From Enoplolaimus lenunculus (lineage: Eukaryota; Nematoda; Enoplea; Enoplida; Thoracostomopsidae): DNA of 64,000 bases. Positions 21,793-31,698 of the stretch are shown here, piece by piece. The notes beneath the pieces were generated by a model. It was not told where the DNA came from, did not search any database, and saw only the letters and a list, made by a program, of their open reading frames with translations. The position numbers and the translations under genes are program-made. Positions within the stretch are counted from its first letter, which is position 1; each line of letters opens with the position of its first letter. The DNA is taken from NCBI GenBank assembly GCA_030248215.1, contig JASANG010003634.1:1-64000 (forward strand), read 5' to 3'.

Positions 21793-22273
21793 GATGTTGC
21801 AATTTTCTTCAGTACTATATGTGCACGTGTATGCATGTGTCTTACATTACACACACTATGTATATGCATATGCTACACCACGTATACCAACATATACATT
21901 AGAAAAAAACAGACCGAAAAGACTTTCCACACTGAAACGACACTTTGGCTACTGTATTAAACTCAATTTAATTTATCACAAAGCGTTAACTTTTAACTCA
22001 TCTATATATTAAAGCTGGAATGCGCCACATACGTGTTTTGGGCAACATTCTAGCGTTTTGTTTACAATGTAATTTCTAAAGAACAGAAATGTGATTGTTC
22101 TCTGAAAAAAATTTGTGTATTCGCTAACTTTTGCGCATTGCACGAAACTGGCTTACTAGTATTTATTATATTTAGAAATGTTTCTGAATCAAAAATTATA
22201 TAAATTACCTTACAATAATTTTTAAGTAAATTACGAAGTTACGTTTCTTGTTGAATTTTTGAAATTGACTTAC

Positions 22274-22383
22274 CTGAACATTGCAAACATTAACAAACAA
22301 CCAGAAACAGTAACACAAAGCCAAATACAGCCGAGTACTTGAACGCTTTTTAGAACAAAAACTGCTGTTTCTGAGTAAGGTTT
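22274..22383 (-). CDS. TM1-type exon, MS4A/CD20-like (tentative)
   Basis: 110 bp between a textbook acceptor (TTTTTTATTGATTTTGCAG) and donor GTAAGTC, phase 0 in and 2 out. The peptide begins KPYSETAVFVLKSVQVLGC and continues IWLCVTVSGCLLMFAMF, a single helix preceded by an LKSVQVLG motif. This resembles the LKALGAIQI entry of TM1 in MS4A proteins. The phase fits either TM2-type exon (17228-17336 or 15298-15466). An upstream N-terminal exon was not found. A MITE starts 22 bp upstream of the acceptor. Confidence 0.6.
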
Positions 22384-22405
22384 CTGCAAAATCAATAAAA
22401 AATTG

Positions 22406-22633
22406 GGCCCATGTAAACATCACGTGCGGAACGTTTTTCTGTGGGACTAGAATGGAGTAAGCCCTTTAGACTATTTTTTGTTTGGCTTAGGCTTAGGTTT
22501 AGACTTAGGCTTAGGAATATGCTCATTTTTACGCTTAGGCTTAGGCTTAGGAATATGCTCGTTTTTACGCTTAGGCTTAGGATTAAGAATATGCTTATAA
22601 TACTGTTCCGCGCCCCTGTTCTTCACATTGGCC
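22406..22633. mobile_element. (TTAGGC) MITE next to a splice acceptor
   Basis: GGCCCATGTAAACATCACG on the left and ...TTCTTCACATTGGCC on the right, with AT-rich similar flanks. Several (TTAGGC) blocks are separated by GAATATGCTC. Confidence 0.8.
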
Positions 22634-22785
22634 CAAAATTGTAACTCTAACTGAACGCATTTTAGGTACACTTACAGCATGGAGTGTAAGGATTTTTGTT
22701 ATATTATTTTGAGTGATTTTGTGAACTAATTTTTTAACAATAATTCTTGTTAATTTTATTTTACACAAAAACATTAATCGTAGTA

Positions 22786-23005
22786 CACTGCAAAAAATGA
22801 TGAGTCAAATTGACTCTCCCGAAATAGGCTTTTCCTGACTACACAAACGGAGTCAAAATTCGACTCCGCCAGAGTCAAATTCGATTCAATTAATCGCTCA
22901 GTGAGTCAAATTTGACTTTGGCGGAGTCGAATTTCACTCAGTTTGTGTAGTCCGGAAACGCCTATTTCGAAGAGAGTCAGTTTGACTCATCATTTTTTTA
23001 CAGTG
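22786..23005. mobile_element. Palindromic TA-type MITE, TGAGTCA family, copy 4
   Basis: TA at 22784-22785 and 23006-23007. CACTGCAAAAAATGATGAGTC faces GACTCATCATTTTTTTACAGTG. Confidence 0.92.
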
Positions 23006-23297
23006 TATTGTTTGCTTGAACTTGTGTTCAAAAATCTAAAAACGTTAATATTAGCAGAAACAATTTACACAACTTGTAAAATTTTAACTGTTAAAGTTTC
23101 CTGTTTGTCATGTTAGACCTGCAACTTTTAAACCGTCTACTACAAGTCCTAAACCTTCAGAACAAAGTCAGTCTAATTCGTTATTCTACAGTTATGTTGG
23201 TTGAAATTACGTCGCCTTACTGATGATCTGTATGAACGACATTCAGTTTACAGAAACGTTTTTAAGCTTACCTCTTTCGGAAGGCGGTAAGCTGAAA

Positions 23298-23380
23298 ACA
23301 TACGTACATAAATACATACATACATACTTACATACATACATATATACATACATACATACATACATACTTACATACATACT

Positions 23381-23411
<31 letters not shown>

Positions 23412-23430
23412 TTATATATATATTCATAGA
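23298..23430. repeat. (ACAT)n microsatellite
   Basis: Long run of ACAT units with occasional ACTT and ATAT variants. Confidence 0.9.
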
Positions 23431-23540
23431 ATGGCTATGATTCAAAACTATAAATTAAACTGAAACCGTAATGGTTTTTAAATTTAGCCTCAGAATAACA
23501 CACAATTCGGCGTTAAAACAATAATCCAACTGGTGTTTAC

Positions 23541-23744
23541 TGCATGTCGGCAAATCATCTTCATAGCTCCCGTCGCTTGAACAATGAAGTTTCGCCAATC
23601 CAGTCAGTTCGTTGTCTTCTTCACAAACGAAATTAACCGTTTCGCCTTGTCGAACAAAATAATACGTATCGTTTCGCATGATTTCGTCGTTCAATGCAGC
23701 CGATTTCACCGAACCGTTGTTAATTTCAGGAATTAAACAATATT
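23541..23744 (-). CDS. CCP/sushi domain exon 6 of the modular receptor gene
   Basis: 204 bp, acceptor AAATTGCAG, donor TGCA|GTAAAC (weak but in phase), phase 1 to 1. The peptide begins YCLIPEINNGSVKSAALND and has the CCP pattern: Cys near the start, INNGSV, RQGETVNFVCEED, LAKLHCSSDGSYE, and final PTC. CCP modules are about 60-residue beta-sandwich units held by two disulphides and usually mediate protein recognition, as in complement regulators. Here four Cys are present but the usual Trp before the last Cys is missing. It is the last recognisable module of the gene. No membrane or C-terminal exon was found below it. Confidence 0.8.
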
Positions 23745-24002
23745 CTGCAATTTTACGCAGTACACTTACTTGGATGAATAGACATTAACAAAAACCTGCA
23801 TATTCGTTTTTGCCGCCATAGCACAAAACTTACATTTTTTGTATAAAAAGTTAAGTGTTTACTTAAGTCGGCGACTTAGCTAAATAAGATTCTTAAAAGT
23901 ACGATTTCAGAAATTCAACCATTGTCAAAATTTTACTAAAAAAATCTGCACAGTTTTTTCGCAATAAAAGCCTTAAAATGTAGAATTCTAATAATCACTT
24001 AC

Positions 24003-24270
24003 GAACTGGAATATCGTCCGGATTAAATATGACATCTTTTTTGATTGTAAACGTTTTCGGAAGGCTTTCAGTGTCTTTTGATAAACCGGATCCAGGTGCC
24101 GGAAGTGGTTTTTCTTGGCTACTGATGACGTTTGACGCAATGATATTTCTGAGTTCATGTCGATCTAAAATAGCTTTTATTGTACAGGTATCTGGTTTAC
24201 AAATACACCGATCAAATAGGTCCGATATTATCTTTTCCTCCGCCAATTGAGAAATTTTCAAGTGCACCGG
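24003..24270 (-). CDS. Candidate exon of unknown domain, modular receptor gene
   Basis: Open frame ending at a strong donor GTAAGTGATT in phase 1, as expected for this gene. The peptide is polar and Cys-poor: ISQLAEEKIISDLFDRCICK, then DRHELRNIIASNVISSQEK and a Pro/Ser/Asp-rich tail. I recognise no domain. The start is uncertain. A good acceptor at 24317 (ACAAAACAG) leads into a different frame that looks like a CCP tail (HCSANDGLYEV), and this frame meets a stop just upstream of 24270. Either an internal acceptor (GGCGGAG or GAAAAG, phase 0) is used or the exon is damaged. Confidence 0.35.
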
Positions 24271-24316
24271 ATATGGTCACTTCATAAAGGCCGTCATTTG
24301 CCGAACAGTGTTTCCG
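24271..24316 (-). pseudogene. CCP tail-like fragment
   Basis: After a good acceptor the sequence reads KHCSANDGLYEVTISGAL, very like the KLHCSSDGSYEDDLP end of CCP6 at 23.6 kb. The start of such a domain is missing and the frame is not continued by the following exon. It looks like a remnant of a duplicated CCP exon. Confidence 0.4.
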
Positions 24317-24487
24317 CTGTTTTGTAGTTAATAAATTAAGCCAACCCATTAAAATTACATAATAGCAATAATACTACCACTAGGAAATTGGTGAAATTTT
24401 CAATTTTTTGCGACTACAATACACACCAGTGAGTTGAACAATTCTACAACGCTAGTACAATGCTCATTGAGCACATAATAGGCATTC

Positions 24488-24790
24488 ATTGTTTACAGAT
24501 GAACCAGAGTGCAACCGGAAGTCTGCTTCCGGTTCCGGCAGAATATTTGGCAGATGTTCCGGCAAATTAGGCAGTGAACTTATATATTTTTTGCACATTA
24601 ATACCCCTAAATTAAACTACAAAGGGACCATGTTTGACGTCGTAAACATACAATGCCATGGTTCGCACCGGTTGTACCCCGCTCTAAATAAATGGGGAAT
24701 GGCAAAAACGCAACGCGTGCAGAATACATTCTTTTCTACACAGAGCGTATTGTTAAATATTTGTTTGATTCTATAAAATAAAAAAGAAAA
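24488..24790. repeat. Interspersed repeat with CGCGTTGCATTTTTG-type blocks
   Basis: Shares blocks (AACGCAACGCGTGCAGAATACATTC, ACAGAGCG) with 27.5-28.2, 34.9-35.2 and 43.7-44.1 kb. The terminal structure is unclear. Confidence 0.45.
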
Positions 24791-24804
24791 TGAAAAAATC
24801 ATAC

Positions 24805-24920
24805 CTGCTATAACAACTTCTTGGTCTGCATTTTGACTGATTGGCGATGCCTCTGTTGCTTTCGTTGATGCGCTTGTATCTGTGCTCGTTTTTGACGTTT
24901 TCGTTATTGTTTTTGTTGTT

Positions 24921-24951
<31 letters not shown>

Positions 24952-25122
24952 CTGTGCCTGTTCTCGATGTGGTTGTTGTTGTTGCTGTGCCTGATCTCGA
25001 TGTGGTTGCTGTTGTTGCAGCAGCTACTGTTGTTGCTTTCGCAGAAGTTGTTGGTTGTATTGTCGTTGTTGCAATGGTTAAAGTGACAGTTGTCGTTGCT
25101 AACGACGTTGTTGTAGTATCAG
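24805..25122 (-). CDS. Thr-rich mucin-like stalk exon of the modular receptor gene
   Basis: 318 bp, acceptor CGACTGCAG, donor GTATGATT, phase 1 to 1. About 105 codons begin DTTTTSLATTTVTLTIATTT and continue with TTATTSRSGTATTTTTSRTG and a run of Thr, ending QNADQEVVIA. About half the residues are Thr. Such segments are usually densely O-glycosylated and act as extended rods that hold binding domains away from a membrane. The frame is set by the flanking splice phases, not chosen freely. The ACA/ACG-rich DNA is prone to slippage, so the length is probably polymorphic. Confidence 0.8.
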
Positions 25123-25487
25123 CTGCAGTCGATAAATAAAATTACAATTATTTTGTTGGTTTTTCCAGCTTATGAGTACGCAAAGTAATTGCGCAAAATG
25201 TTTGACAATAAATTACTATAAAACTACACAACACAAACGACTTTCTCCATGATTTTTTGCCTAAAATAGAACTAAACTGTGCGTATAGATAATATTATTG
25301 AAAACCCAGTGCACGAAATAGCTGTAATTTTATTGCTACTTTCAAATAATATGGAAATTTTTTGACATGTGCAGTATAACCTGTATGGAGCATAATTGTG
25401 ATCAGGCCTAGAATCAATAAACATGAACAGAAGGAAATAAGTTTAATTTTTATTATTGCAAAATCAAAGGTAAAATACAATAATTAC

Positions 25488-25661
25488 CTGCGCATGTCGG
25501 CGTAGTATCGTTAAATGTATGATCTGCTTGACATGCCAGTACGGAATTTCCGATCATGTGAAAATTACTGTTGCATCTGTAGGTCACAGTAGCACCAGCA
25601 ATAACAGGAGTAGATTCCTGTACATAAGTGCCGTCAGCAATCGTTGTTGCGACACAAATTG
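25488..25661 (-). CDS. CCP/sushi domain exon 5 of the modular receptor gene
   Basis: 174 bp, acceptor TTTTTCTTTCAG, donor GTAATT, phase 1 to 1. The peptide begins ICVATTIADGTYVQESTPV, continues AGATVTYRCNSNFHMIGN and VLACQADHTFNDTTPTCA. Four Cys in CCP spacing, Gly-Thr-Tyr after the first Cys and the Pro-Thr-Cys end are typical. The Trp usually before the last Cys is replaced. It sits between CCP4 and the Thr-rich stalk. A degenerate duplicate of this exon lies 350 bp upstream. Confidence 0.85.
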
Positions 25662-25734
25662 CTGAAAGAAAAAAATTGCTAATATTATATTTTGCACAGA
25701 ATGACATTATTGGTGGGGAATACGGACCTATTCA

Positions 25735-25910
25735 CAATTAATAGTTAGGATGGCCTAGAATCAATAACCATGTTCAGAAAGAGAATTAAGTCAAAATTAT
25801 CATTGCAAAATCAAAAGTAAAAAATGCGACAGTTATCTGAGATTGACGACGCAGTATCGGTAAATGTATGATTTGTTTGATATTTACCAAATTGACACAT
25901 ACTTAGCACG
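25735..25910 (-). pseudogene. Degenerate duplicate of the CCP5 exon and its flank
   Basis: The block GGCCTAGAATCAATAA...ATTGCAAAATCAAA...GTATCGGTAAATGTATGAT repeats about 25385-25560 with a 350-bp offset. It covers the 3' part of the CCP5 exon and the following intron. The donor is lost (AGTTATCTG instead of AATTACCTG on plus) and conserved Cys codons have decayed. Confidence 0.6.
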
Positions 25911-26015
25911 ATTAGGATTCTAAATTAATATTGTAACAAAATGTATAAACGTGATTTAGTTATTGTCGTTTGTTTTATGCACCGGACAGATTAAGGATTA
26001 TGAAAATCCGCTTAC

Positions 26016-26231
26016 GTCTGCAGCTGAATTCACCCGGGACATACCAAGTCCCGTTGGGATAACATTCGTAGTAGCGTCGCGTTTCGCTAGTGTAATTTAC
26101 AGTAAAATTCGTATCACACGTAAGCGTTATAGTTTCAGCTGGACTGTAAGTATCGTGATCAGGATACACAGCCACCGGAAAGCTAACGGTCGGTCTTGAA
26201 CAGTTCAAAGACGCCGCAAGATCGGTTGAAT
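26016..26231 (-). CDS. CCP/sushi domain exon 4 of the modular receptor gene
   Basis: 216 bp, acceptor GTTGTTTCAG, donor GTAAGC, phase 1 to 1. The peptide begins STDLAASLNCSRPTVSFPV, continues YSPAETITLTCDTNFTVNY, and ends YYECYPNGTWYVPGEFSC. The ECYPNGTWY signature is shared by CCPs 1-4 of this gene and marks them as recent paralogues. N-glycosylation sites (NCS, NFT, NYT, NGT) are frequent. It follows CTLD5 and precedes CCP5. A palindromic MITE begins 20 bp upstream of the acceptor. Confidence 0.9.
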
Positions 26232-26251
26232 CTGAAACAACGCTAAATATA

Positions 26252-26458
26252 TACTGCAACAAATGGTGGGTCAATTTGACTGTCTCCGAAATAGGCTCTA
26301 GGACTACACAAACTGTGTCAAATTCGACTCCGTTAAAGTGAAATTCGACTCACTGAGTCGCACGTTTGGCTCTGGCGGAGCCGAATTTGACTCAATTTGT
26401 GTAGTCCAGTAGAGCCTATTTTGGAAAGAGTCAATTTGACTCACCATTTTTTGCAGCG
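26252..26458. mobile_element. Palindromic TA-type MITE, TGAGTCA family, copy 5, beside an exon
   Basis: TA at 26250-26251 and 26459-26460. TACTGCAACAAATGGTGGGTC faces GACTCACCATTTTTTGCAG. Confidence 0.9.
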
Positions 26459-26489
26459 TAGTCAGTTTTAATTGCAAGTTTATTTAAAG

Positions 26490-26645
26490 CTCGTAGGCAG
26501 CTCAGTTTCCTAGCGGGGCTAAAAAATTTCCATGAGGGCATACAAGGGTTTTGAATGCTTGACAAGGTAGGTTGAAAATTTTTGTAGGGGGTCAAAAATT
26601 TTTCAGGGGGGGGGGCGAAGCCATACCCCTTTACCTACGGATCGG
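26490..26645. mobile_element. Degenerate hAT-type MITE, CAGRCCCGTAGCCAGC family
   Basis: CTCGTAGGCAGCTCAG on the left and TACCTACGGATCGGG on the right, with the usual AAAATTTCCATGAGGG interior and a G run. Confidence 0.6.
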
Positions 26646-27057
26646 GTTGATTTATTCACGGTCATGCATAAATATCGCAGCCATAACGCAAACGGCAGAT
26701 ACATTTTGTGTTGTATGCTTCCGGCTTATGTCACTGGCGTAGCTGAGACTTGATTTGTGAAATGATATAAGCTCCTGAAATTCTTTTTAGCCTCTTTGAA
26801 CCAGACGAATATTCTAAAGCGGTTCCAAGGTGTTATTGTTGTATTTTTGAACAAATTTTGGAACGGAATGCATAAATACACTCAATCTTAACCCTTGTAT
26901 ACGCTATTGGCTAATTTTTATGCTCCTTTGAAACCAAAAGAATGGATTGGGGTTATCGTATAACGCAACAAAATGCTCAACACTGCTGTTATAAAATTTA
27001 GGGGTTCAGGTTCGCAAACACGCTGCCTGTGACGCGAAACTAATTGCAATTTCTTAC

Positions 27058-27157
27058 CATTGTTACACACTGTGAACAGTGTATTATTGCAGAAAATCAT
27101 ATCAAACGTTGTACCGTTAACAGAACCACAATACGAAACTGACGCATTTGAAATATC
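27058..27157 (-). CDS. CTLD5 exon c (C-terminal part), modular receptor gene
   Basis: 100 bp, acceptor CATATTTGTAG, donor GTAAGAAATT, phase 0 to 1. The peptide starts DISNASVSYCGSVNGTTFD and ends FCNNTLFTVCNN. It supplies the last three Cys of the CTLD fold (YC, FC, VC). The corresponding exons of CTLD3 and CTLD4 are 94 bp; this one has two extra codons and lacks the WT...C tryptophan seen there. The phase-1 end joins CCP4. Confidence 0.88.
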
Positions 27158-27297
27158 CTACAAATATGTACATTAGTAAGCTTTATTTGCTGCCAATACG
27201 CTCTTACACGAGGTCATACCCTAGCGAAATAAATTGCACCCACCCTGGCAGTGACGGATCCAGAAATTTTTTAAAAGCGCGATCGTCCAAGATATAA

Positions 27298-27445
27298 TGG
27301 CCACTGTATACAACAGGGCCGGAACAGTAGTAGAAACATATTCCTGGGCCTAAGCCTAAGCCTAAGCAAAAAATTAGCATAAAGCTTAAACTGACTCTAT
27401 TATAGCCCCTCCGGAAAACGATCCGACCCTGTTCTATACATGGGC
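27298..27445. mobile_element. (TTAGGC) MITE, compact, with exact duplication AGATATAA
   Basis: TGGCCACTGTATACAACAGG on the left and ...TTCTATACATGGGC on the right, with AGATATAA at 27290-27297 and 27446-27453. Confidence 0.88.
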
Positions 27446-27529
27446 AGATATAATAGTGCAAAAATCCTCGTAAACAATAATTCGAACGTCATTTCTACTC
27501 AGTGTCTACCGGTTGCAGGTTGTAATCTA

Positions 27530-28235
27530 AAAACGGGCGCATATTATTCACTCTTGTTATTACCAAGAGTGGATGACCGTTTTAACCAGAGTGTGCAACT
27601 ACCGGAATTTGTGTGGTACAAAATGTACCATCGGGCGTTACATTTTTGACCGACTCCTCGTTATTAAGAGGGGGGGTTGACGAATTTTGAAACGTGGAAT
27701 GCGCATGGTTTTAAAATTATAAACGGAACTGTTTTACAACTGCAACATTTCAACGTTAAAAATTCAAAAAAATTGTCAAACTTGACCCTCCCGCTTAAAT
27801 AAGGGGGTAGGCCAAAAATGCAACGCGTGCCAGTTACATTCTTTTGTACACAAAATGTACCCAGATGCACACTCTTGTTATAAAGAGTGATCATTCACTC
27901 TTGTTATTATAACTGACTAAACAGCACAGATTTCTTTAAGAATACGCCTCCGAAAAATGCAACTGAGTACATTTCGTGCACAAAACAATGTACCCACCGC
28001 ACGTTGCAGTTTTGGTCGACCTCACCTTTTTGAGAGGGGGACACTGACTCATGCCATAACCCGGAATTAAACTATAAGCGGAACATTTTTGATGCCGGAT
28101 GCATTTAACTGCCATGGTACGCACAAGTTGTACCTCGTCTAAATAAGGAGTGGCAGCGTAGGCAAAAAAACACAACGTGCGCTTGGTACATTCTTTGCTA
28201 CGCAGAATGAACTCAGTTGCACACTCTTGTAAAAA
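27530..28235. repeat. Interspersed repeat, CTCTTGTTATAAAGAGTG family
   Basis: Two or three tandemly arranged related units. Each has CACTCTTGTTA...AAGAGTGATCATTC palindromes, TACATTCTTTTGTACACAAA, and GCGTTGCATTTTTGGCC-like blocks on one or other strand. Similar units at 24.5, 34.9 and 43.7 kb. Type unknown. Confidence 0.6.
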
Positions 28236-28284
28236 GAGTCATTATCGATTGTTGCGTAGATTAATTGATGGGAAAAGTTAATTA

Positions 28285-28600
28285 GAGCGGATGACTACGG
28301 CGCCGTCCGTCACCGCGCGGTATCGTACGCTAATAACTTATGTACGATAATGTGTGGTACGAACGGTGACGCACGATGACGGACGGCGCCGTACGGGTGA
28401 CGCACGGCGACGGACGGCGCTGTACGGGTGACGCACGGTGACGGAAGGCGCTGTACGGGTGACGCACGGTGACGGACGGCGCCGTACGGGTGACGCACGG
28501 CGACGGATGGCGCTGTTCGGGTGACGCACGGTGACGGACGGCGCTGTACGGGTGACGCACGGTGACGGACGGCGCCAGACGTGGAGTATAGCGCAACTCT
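28285..28600. mobile_element. GC-rich foldback element with 32-bp minisatellite
   Basis: GGCGCCGTCCGTCACC on the left faces GGTGACGGACGGCGCC, and the right edge is AGTATAGCGCAACTCTAAG. Between 28361 and 28578 a 32-bp unit (GTGACGCACGGTGACGGACG + 12 bp) is repeated about seven times. Related copies at 32.5, 41.2 and 57.8 kb lack the array. Confidence 0.75.
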
Positions 28601-28652
28601 AAGCTGATAGAAACGCAGTTGGGTTACTTCTGCAGTATTGTTTACAGCTTAC

Positions 28653-28695
28653 ACTATATTGCATCGTCCACATGATTTCGCCGCTGTGTTCAGAA
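28653..28695 (-). CDS. CTLD5 exon b (43-bp middle exon), modular receptor gene
   Basis: Acceptor TTGTTGATTTCAG, donor GTAAGC, one leading nucleotide plus 14 codons reading SEHSGEIMWTMQYS, phase 2 to 0. Length, phases and the SxxxGxxxWT pattern equal those of exon b in CTLD3 (SGNSGRSFWTDHKN) and CTLD4 (SQHYGRSFWTYQSQ). It lies between the 54-bp minisatellite and the GC-rich foldback. It makes the CTLD5 reading frame continuous between exons a and c. Confidence 0.8.
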
Positions 28696-28794
28696 CTGAA
28701 ATCAACAATAAAGTCATTCAATTAAAATGTTTTGAGAGCTCATATAACAATTTTTACGTAAAATTCAGACAAAAGCACACAAAAACATTTTCAT

Positions 28795-30990
28795 CAGGCC
28801 GTAACAGTAGCATAAGCGAACTCCTAAGCCTCGGCCAATGTATAGAACAGGGCCGTAACAGTAGTATAACCATCCTCCTAAGCCTCGGCCAATGTATAGA
28901 ACAGGGCCGTAACAGTAGTATAACCATCCTCCTAAGCCTCGGCCAATGTATAGAACAGGGCCGTAACAGTAGTATAACCATCCTCCTAAGCCTCGGCCAA
29001 TGTATAGAACAGGGCCGTAACAGCAGTATAAACGAACTCCTAAGCCTTGGCCAATATATAGAACAGGGCCGTAACAGTAGTATAACCATCCTCCTAAGCC
29101 TCGGCCAATGTATAGAACAGGGCCGTAACAGCAGTATAAACGAACTCCTAAGCCTTGGCCAATATATAGAACAGGGCCGTAACAGTAGTATAACCATCCT
29201 CCTAAGCCTCGGCCAATGTATAGAACAGGGCCGTAACAGTAGTATAACCATCCTCCTAAGCCTCGGCCAATGTATAGAACAGGGCCGTAACAGTAGTATA
29301 ACCATCCTCCTAAGCCTCGGCCAATGTATAGAACAGGGCCGTAACAGTAGTATAACCATCCTCCTAAGCCTCGGCCAATGTATAGAACAGGGCCGTAACA
29401 GTAGTATAACCATCCTCCTAAGCCTCGGCCAATGTATAGAACAGGGCCGTAACAGTAGTATAACCATCCTCCTAAGCCTCGGCCAATGTATAGAACAGGG
29501 CCGTAACAGTAGTATAACCATCCTCCTAAGCCTCGGCCAATGTATAGAACAGGGCCGTAACAGTAGTATAACCATCCTCCTAAGCCTCGGCCAATGTATA
29601 GAACAGGGCCGTAACAGTAGTATAACCATCCTCCTAAGCCTCGGCCAATGTATAGAACAGGGCCGTAACAGTAGTATAACCATCCTCCTAAGCCTCGGCC
29701 AATGTATAGAACAGGACCGTAACAGTAGTATAACCATCCTCCTAAGCCTCGGCCAATGTATAGAACAGGGCCGTAACAGTAGTATAAACGAACTCCTAAG
29801 CCTCGGCCAATGTATAGAACAGGGCCGTAACAGTAGTATAACCATCCTCCTAAGCCTCGGCCAATGTATAGAACAGGGCCGTAACAGTAGTATAACCATC
29901 CTCCTAAGCCTCGGCCAATGTGGCCGCCTCGGCCAATGTATAGAACAGGGCCGTAACAGTAGTATAACCATCCTCCTAAGCCTCGGCCAATGTATAGAAC
30001 AGGGCCGTAACAGTAGTATAACCATCCTCCTAAGCCTCGGCCAATGTATAGAACAGGGCCGTAACAGTAGTATAACCATCCTCCTAAGCCTCGGCCAATG
30101 TATAGAACAGGGCCGTAACAGTAGTATAACCATCCTCCTAAGCCTCGGCCAATGTATAGAACAGGGCCGTAACAGTAGTATAACCATCCTCCTAAGCCTC
30201 GGCCAATGTATAGAACAGGACCGTAACAGTAGTATAACCATCCTCCTAAGCCTCGGCCAATGTATAGAACAGGGCCGTAACAGTAGTATAAACGAACTCC
30301 TAAGCCTTGGCCAATGTATAGAACAGGGCCGTAACAGTAGTATAAACGAACTCCTAAGCCTTGGCCAATGTATAGAACAGGACCGTAGCAGTAGTATAAG
30401 CATACTCCTAAGCCTCGGCCAATGTATAGAACAGGGCCGTAACAGTAGTATAACCATCCTCCTAAGCCTCGGCCAATGTATAGAACAGGACCGTAGCAGT
30501 AGTATAACCATCCTCCTAAGCCTCGGCCAATGTATAGAACAGGGCCGTAACAGTAGTATAACCATCCTCCTAAGCCTCGGCCAATGTATAGAACAGGACC
30601 GTAGCAGTAGTATAACCATCCTCCTAAGCCTCGGCCAATGTATAGAACAGGGCCGTAACAGTAGTATAACCATCCTCCTAAGCCTCGGCCAATGTATAGA
30701 ACAGGGCCGTAACAGTAGTATAACCATCCTCCTAAGCCTCGGCCAATGTATAGAACAGGACCGTAGCAGTAGTATAACCATCCTCCTAAGCCTCGGCCAA
30801 TGTATAGAACAGGGCCGTAACAGTAGTATAAACGAACTCCTAAGCCTTGGCCAATGTATAGAACAGGACCGTAGCAGTAGTATAAGCATACTCCTAAGCC
30901 TAAGCAAAAAATTAATCCGAAGCTTAAGCTTGTTTTATTGCAGTCCCGTAGAAAAACGTTCTACCGCTGAATTTTTACACGAACCGTCTA
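28795..30990. mobile_element. (TTAGGC) MITE swollen by an internal minisatellite
   Basis: The right end keeps the family layout (CCTAAGCAAAAAATTAAT, AGCTTAAGCTTG, GCAGTCCCGTAGAAAAACG). The left end begins in GGCCGTAACAGTAGCATAAG. The region between is the 54-bp array. No flanking duplication is recognisable. Confidence 0.7.
28797..30907. repeat. 54-bp minisatellite, about 39 copies, made from a MITE terminus
   Basis: The unit contains GGCCAATGTATAGAACAGGG, CCGTAACAGTAGTATAACCA and TCCTCCTAAGCCTC. That is the outer part of the MITE's left inverted repeat. Few variants occur (ACCATCC versus ACGAACT, GGGCC versus GGACC, GTATAG versus ATATAG). Since 54 is a multiple of three, long open frames arise on both strands by periodicity; they are not genes. 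The array lies in the intron between CTLD5 exons a and b. Confidence 0.95.
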
Positions 30991-31001
30991 ATTTGTATTA
31001 G

Positions 31002-31480
31002 TACTGATATCTCATTTGAATAAACGTGTATGAGTTGACTATGTATCTGTTGCGCATTCTACAAAAAACCACATTGGAAGACAAATTTTTGGCATAGTTT
31101 TAGAATCTGTTCGCCCCCTACAGTGACATCTTAGATTTGTGTTCTCAAAAAACCCTGATCTGAATCGGATAGCAGACCGAAATTCTATTTTTACCGGTGG
31201 TACAAGATTGTTTCTTTATGATGTTCCATTTATGTAAGTGCATATTCTCAACAATACTTCAGCATATTAACAACAAACTATAGAAGCAAAAATATGCTTG
31301 TGTCAACACTGCTTAAAAATGCACCAATCAAAGGTTAAGCGGCGAAACGTTTAATGATAACTCAGCTTAAAATTCCAATTTAAAAACGTATCTGCCTAAA
31401 ACTACGCAGCTATTTTTCTCTATCTCAATAATAGCATAATTTGCTAGTTTGTCAATCGAGTAGCAAATTAATTGAAATGC
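31002..31480. other. Intronic sequence, nothing recognised
   Basis: Part of the CTLD5 a-b intron. No exon or repeat ends seen. Confidence 0.5.
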
Positions 31481-31491
31481 CAGCTCTGCTG

Positions 31492-31642
31492 CAGTGCCGG
31501 AGCAGCCACCCCCATAACCCATTTGGGGAACAAAGAGTGGCCCCTATCATGACAATATTTTATACAAAAATTTGAATTTGATCATCGTAAGGGACCCCCA
31601 ACCCGGAGTTTTGCGACCCCACCATAGGCTGCTTCGGCACTG
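31492..31642. mobile_element. hAT-type MITE, CAGTGCCGGAGCAGCC family
   Basis: CAGTGCCGGAGCAGCCACCC faces GGCTGCTTCGGCACTG. The flanks CTCTGCTG/CTCAGCGG match in six of eight positions. Related to 21109-21303. Confidence 0.8.
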
Positions 31643-31698
31643 CTCAGCGGCTGGACAGCTCTCTAAAAACCGACAACAGATATCGCAGCTTAATAAGC

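Noticed and set aside
23223-23429. Thr/Tyr/Ile-rich open frame
   Set aside because: Translation of the ACAT microsatellite.
28797-30907. CRISPR-like array
   Set aside because: The repeats are directly adjacent with no unique spacers, and the DNA is eukaryotic.
28638-31001. Open frames of 787 codons (plus) and 717 codons (minus)
   Set aside because: Produced by a 54-bp repeat whose length is a multiple of three and whose unit lacks stops. Both strands are open with 18-residue periodicity, and the unit is a MITE terminus.
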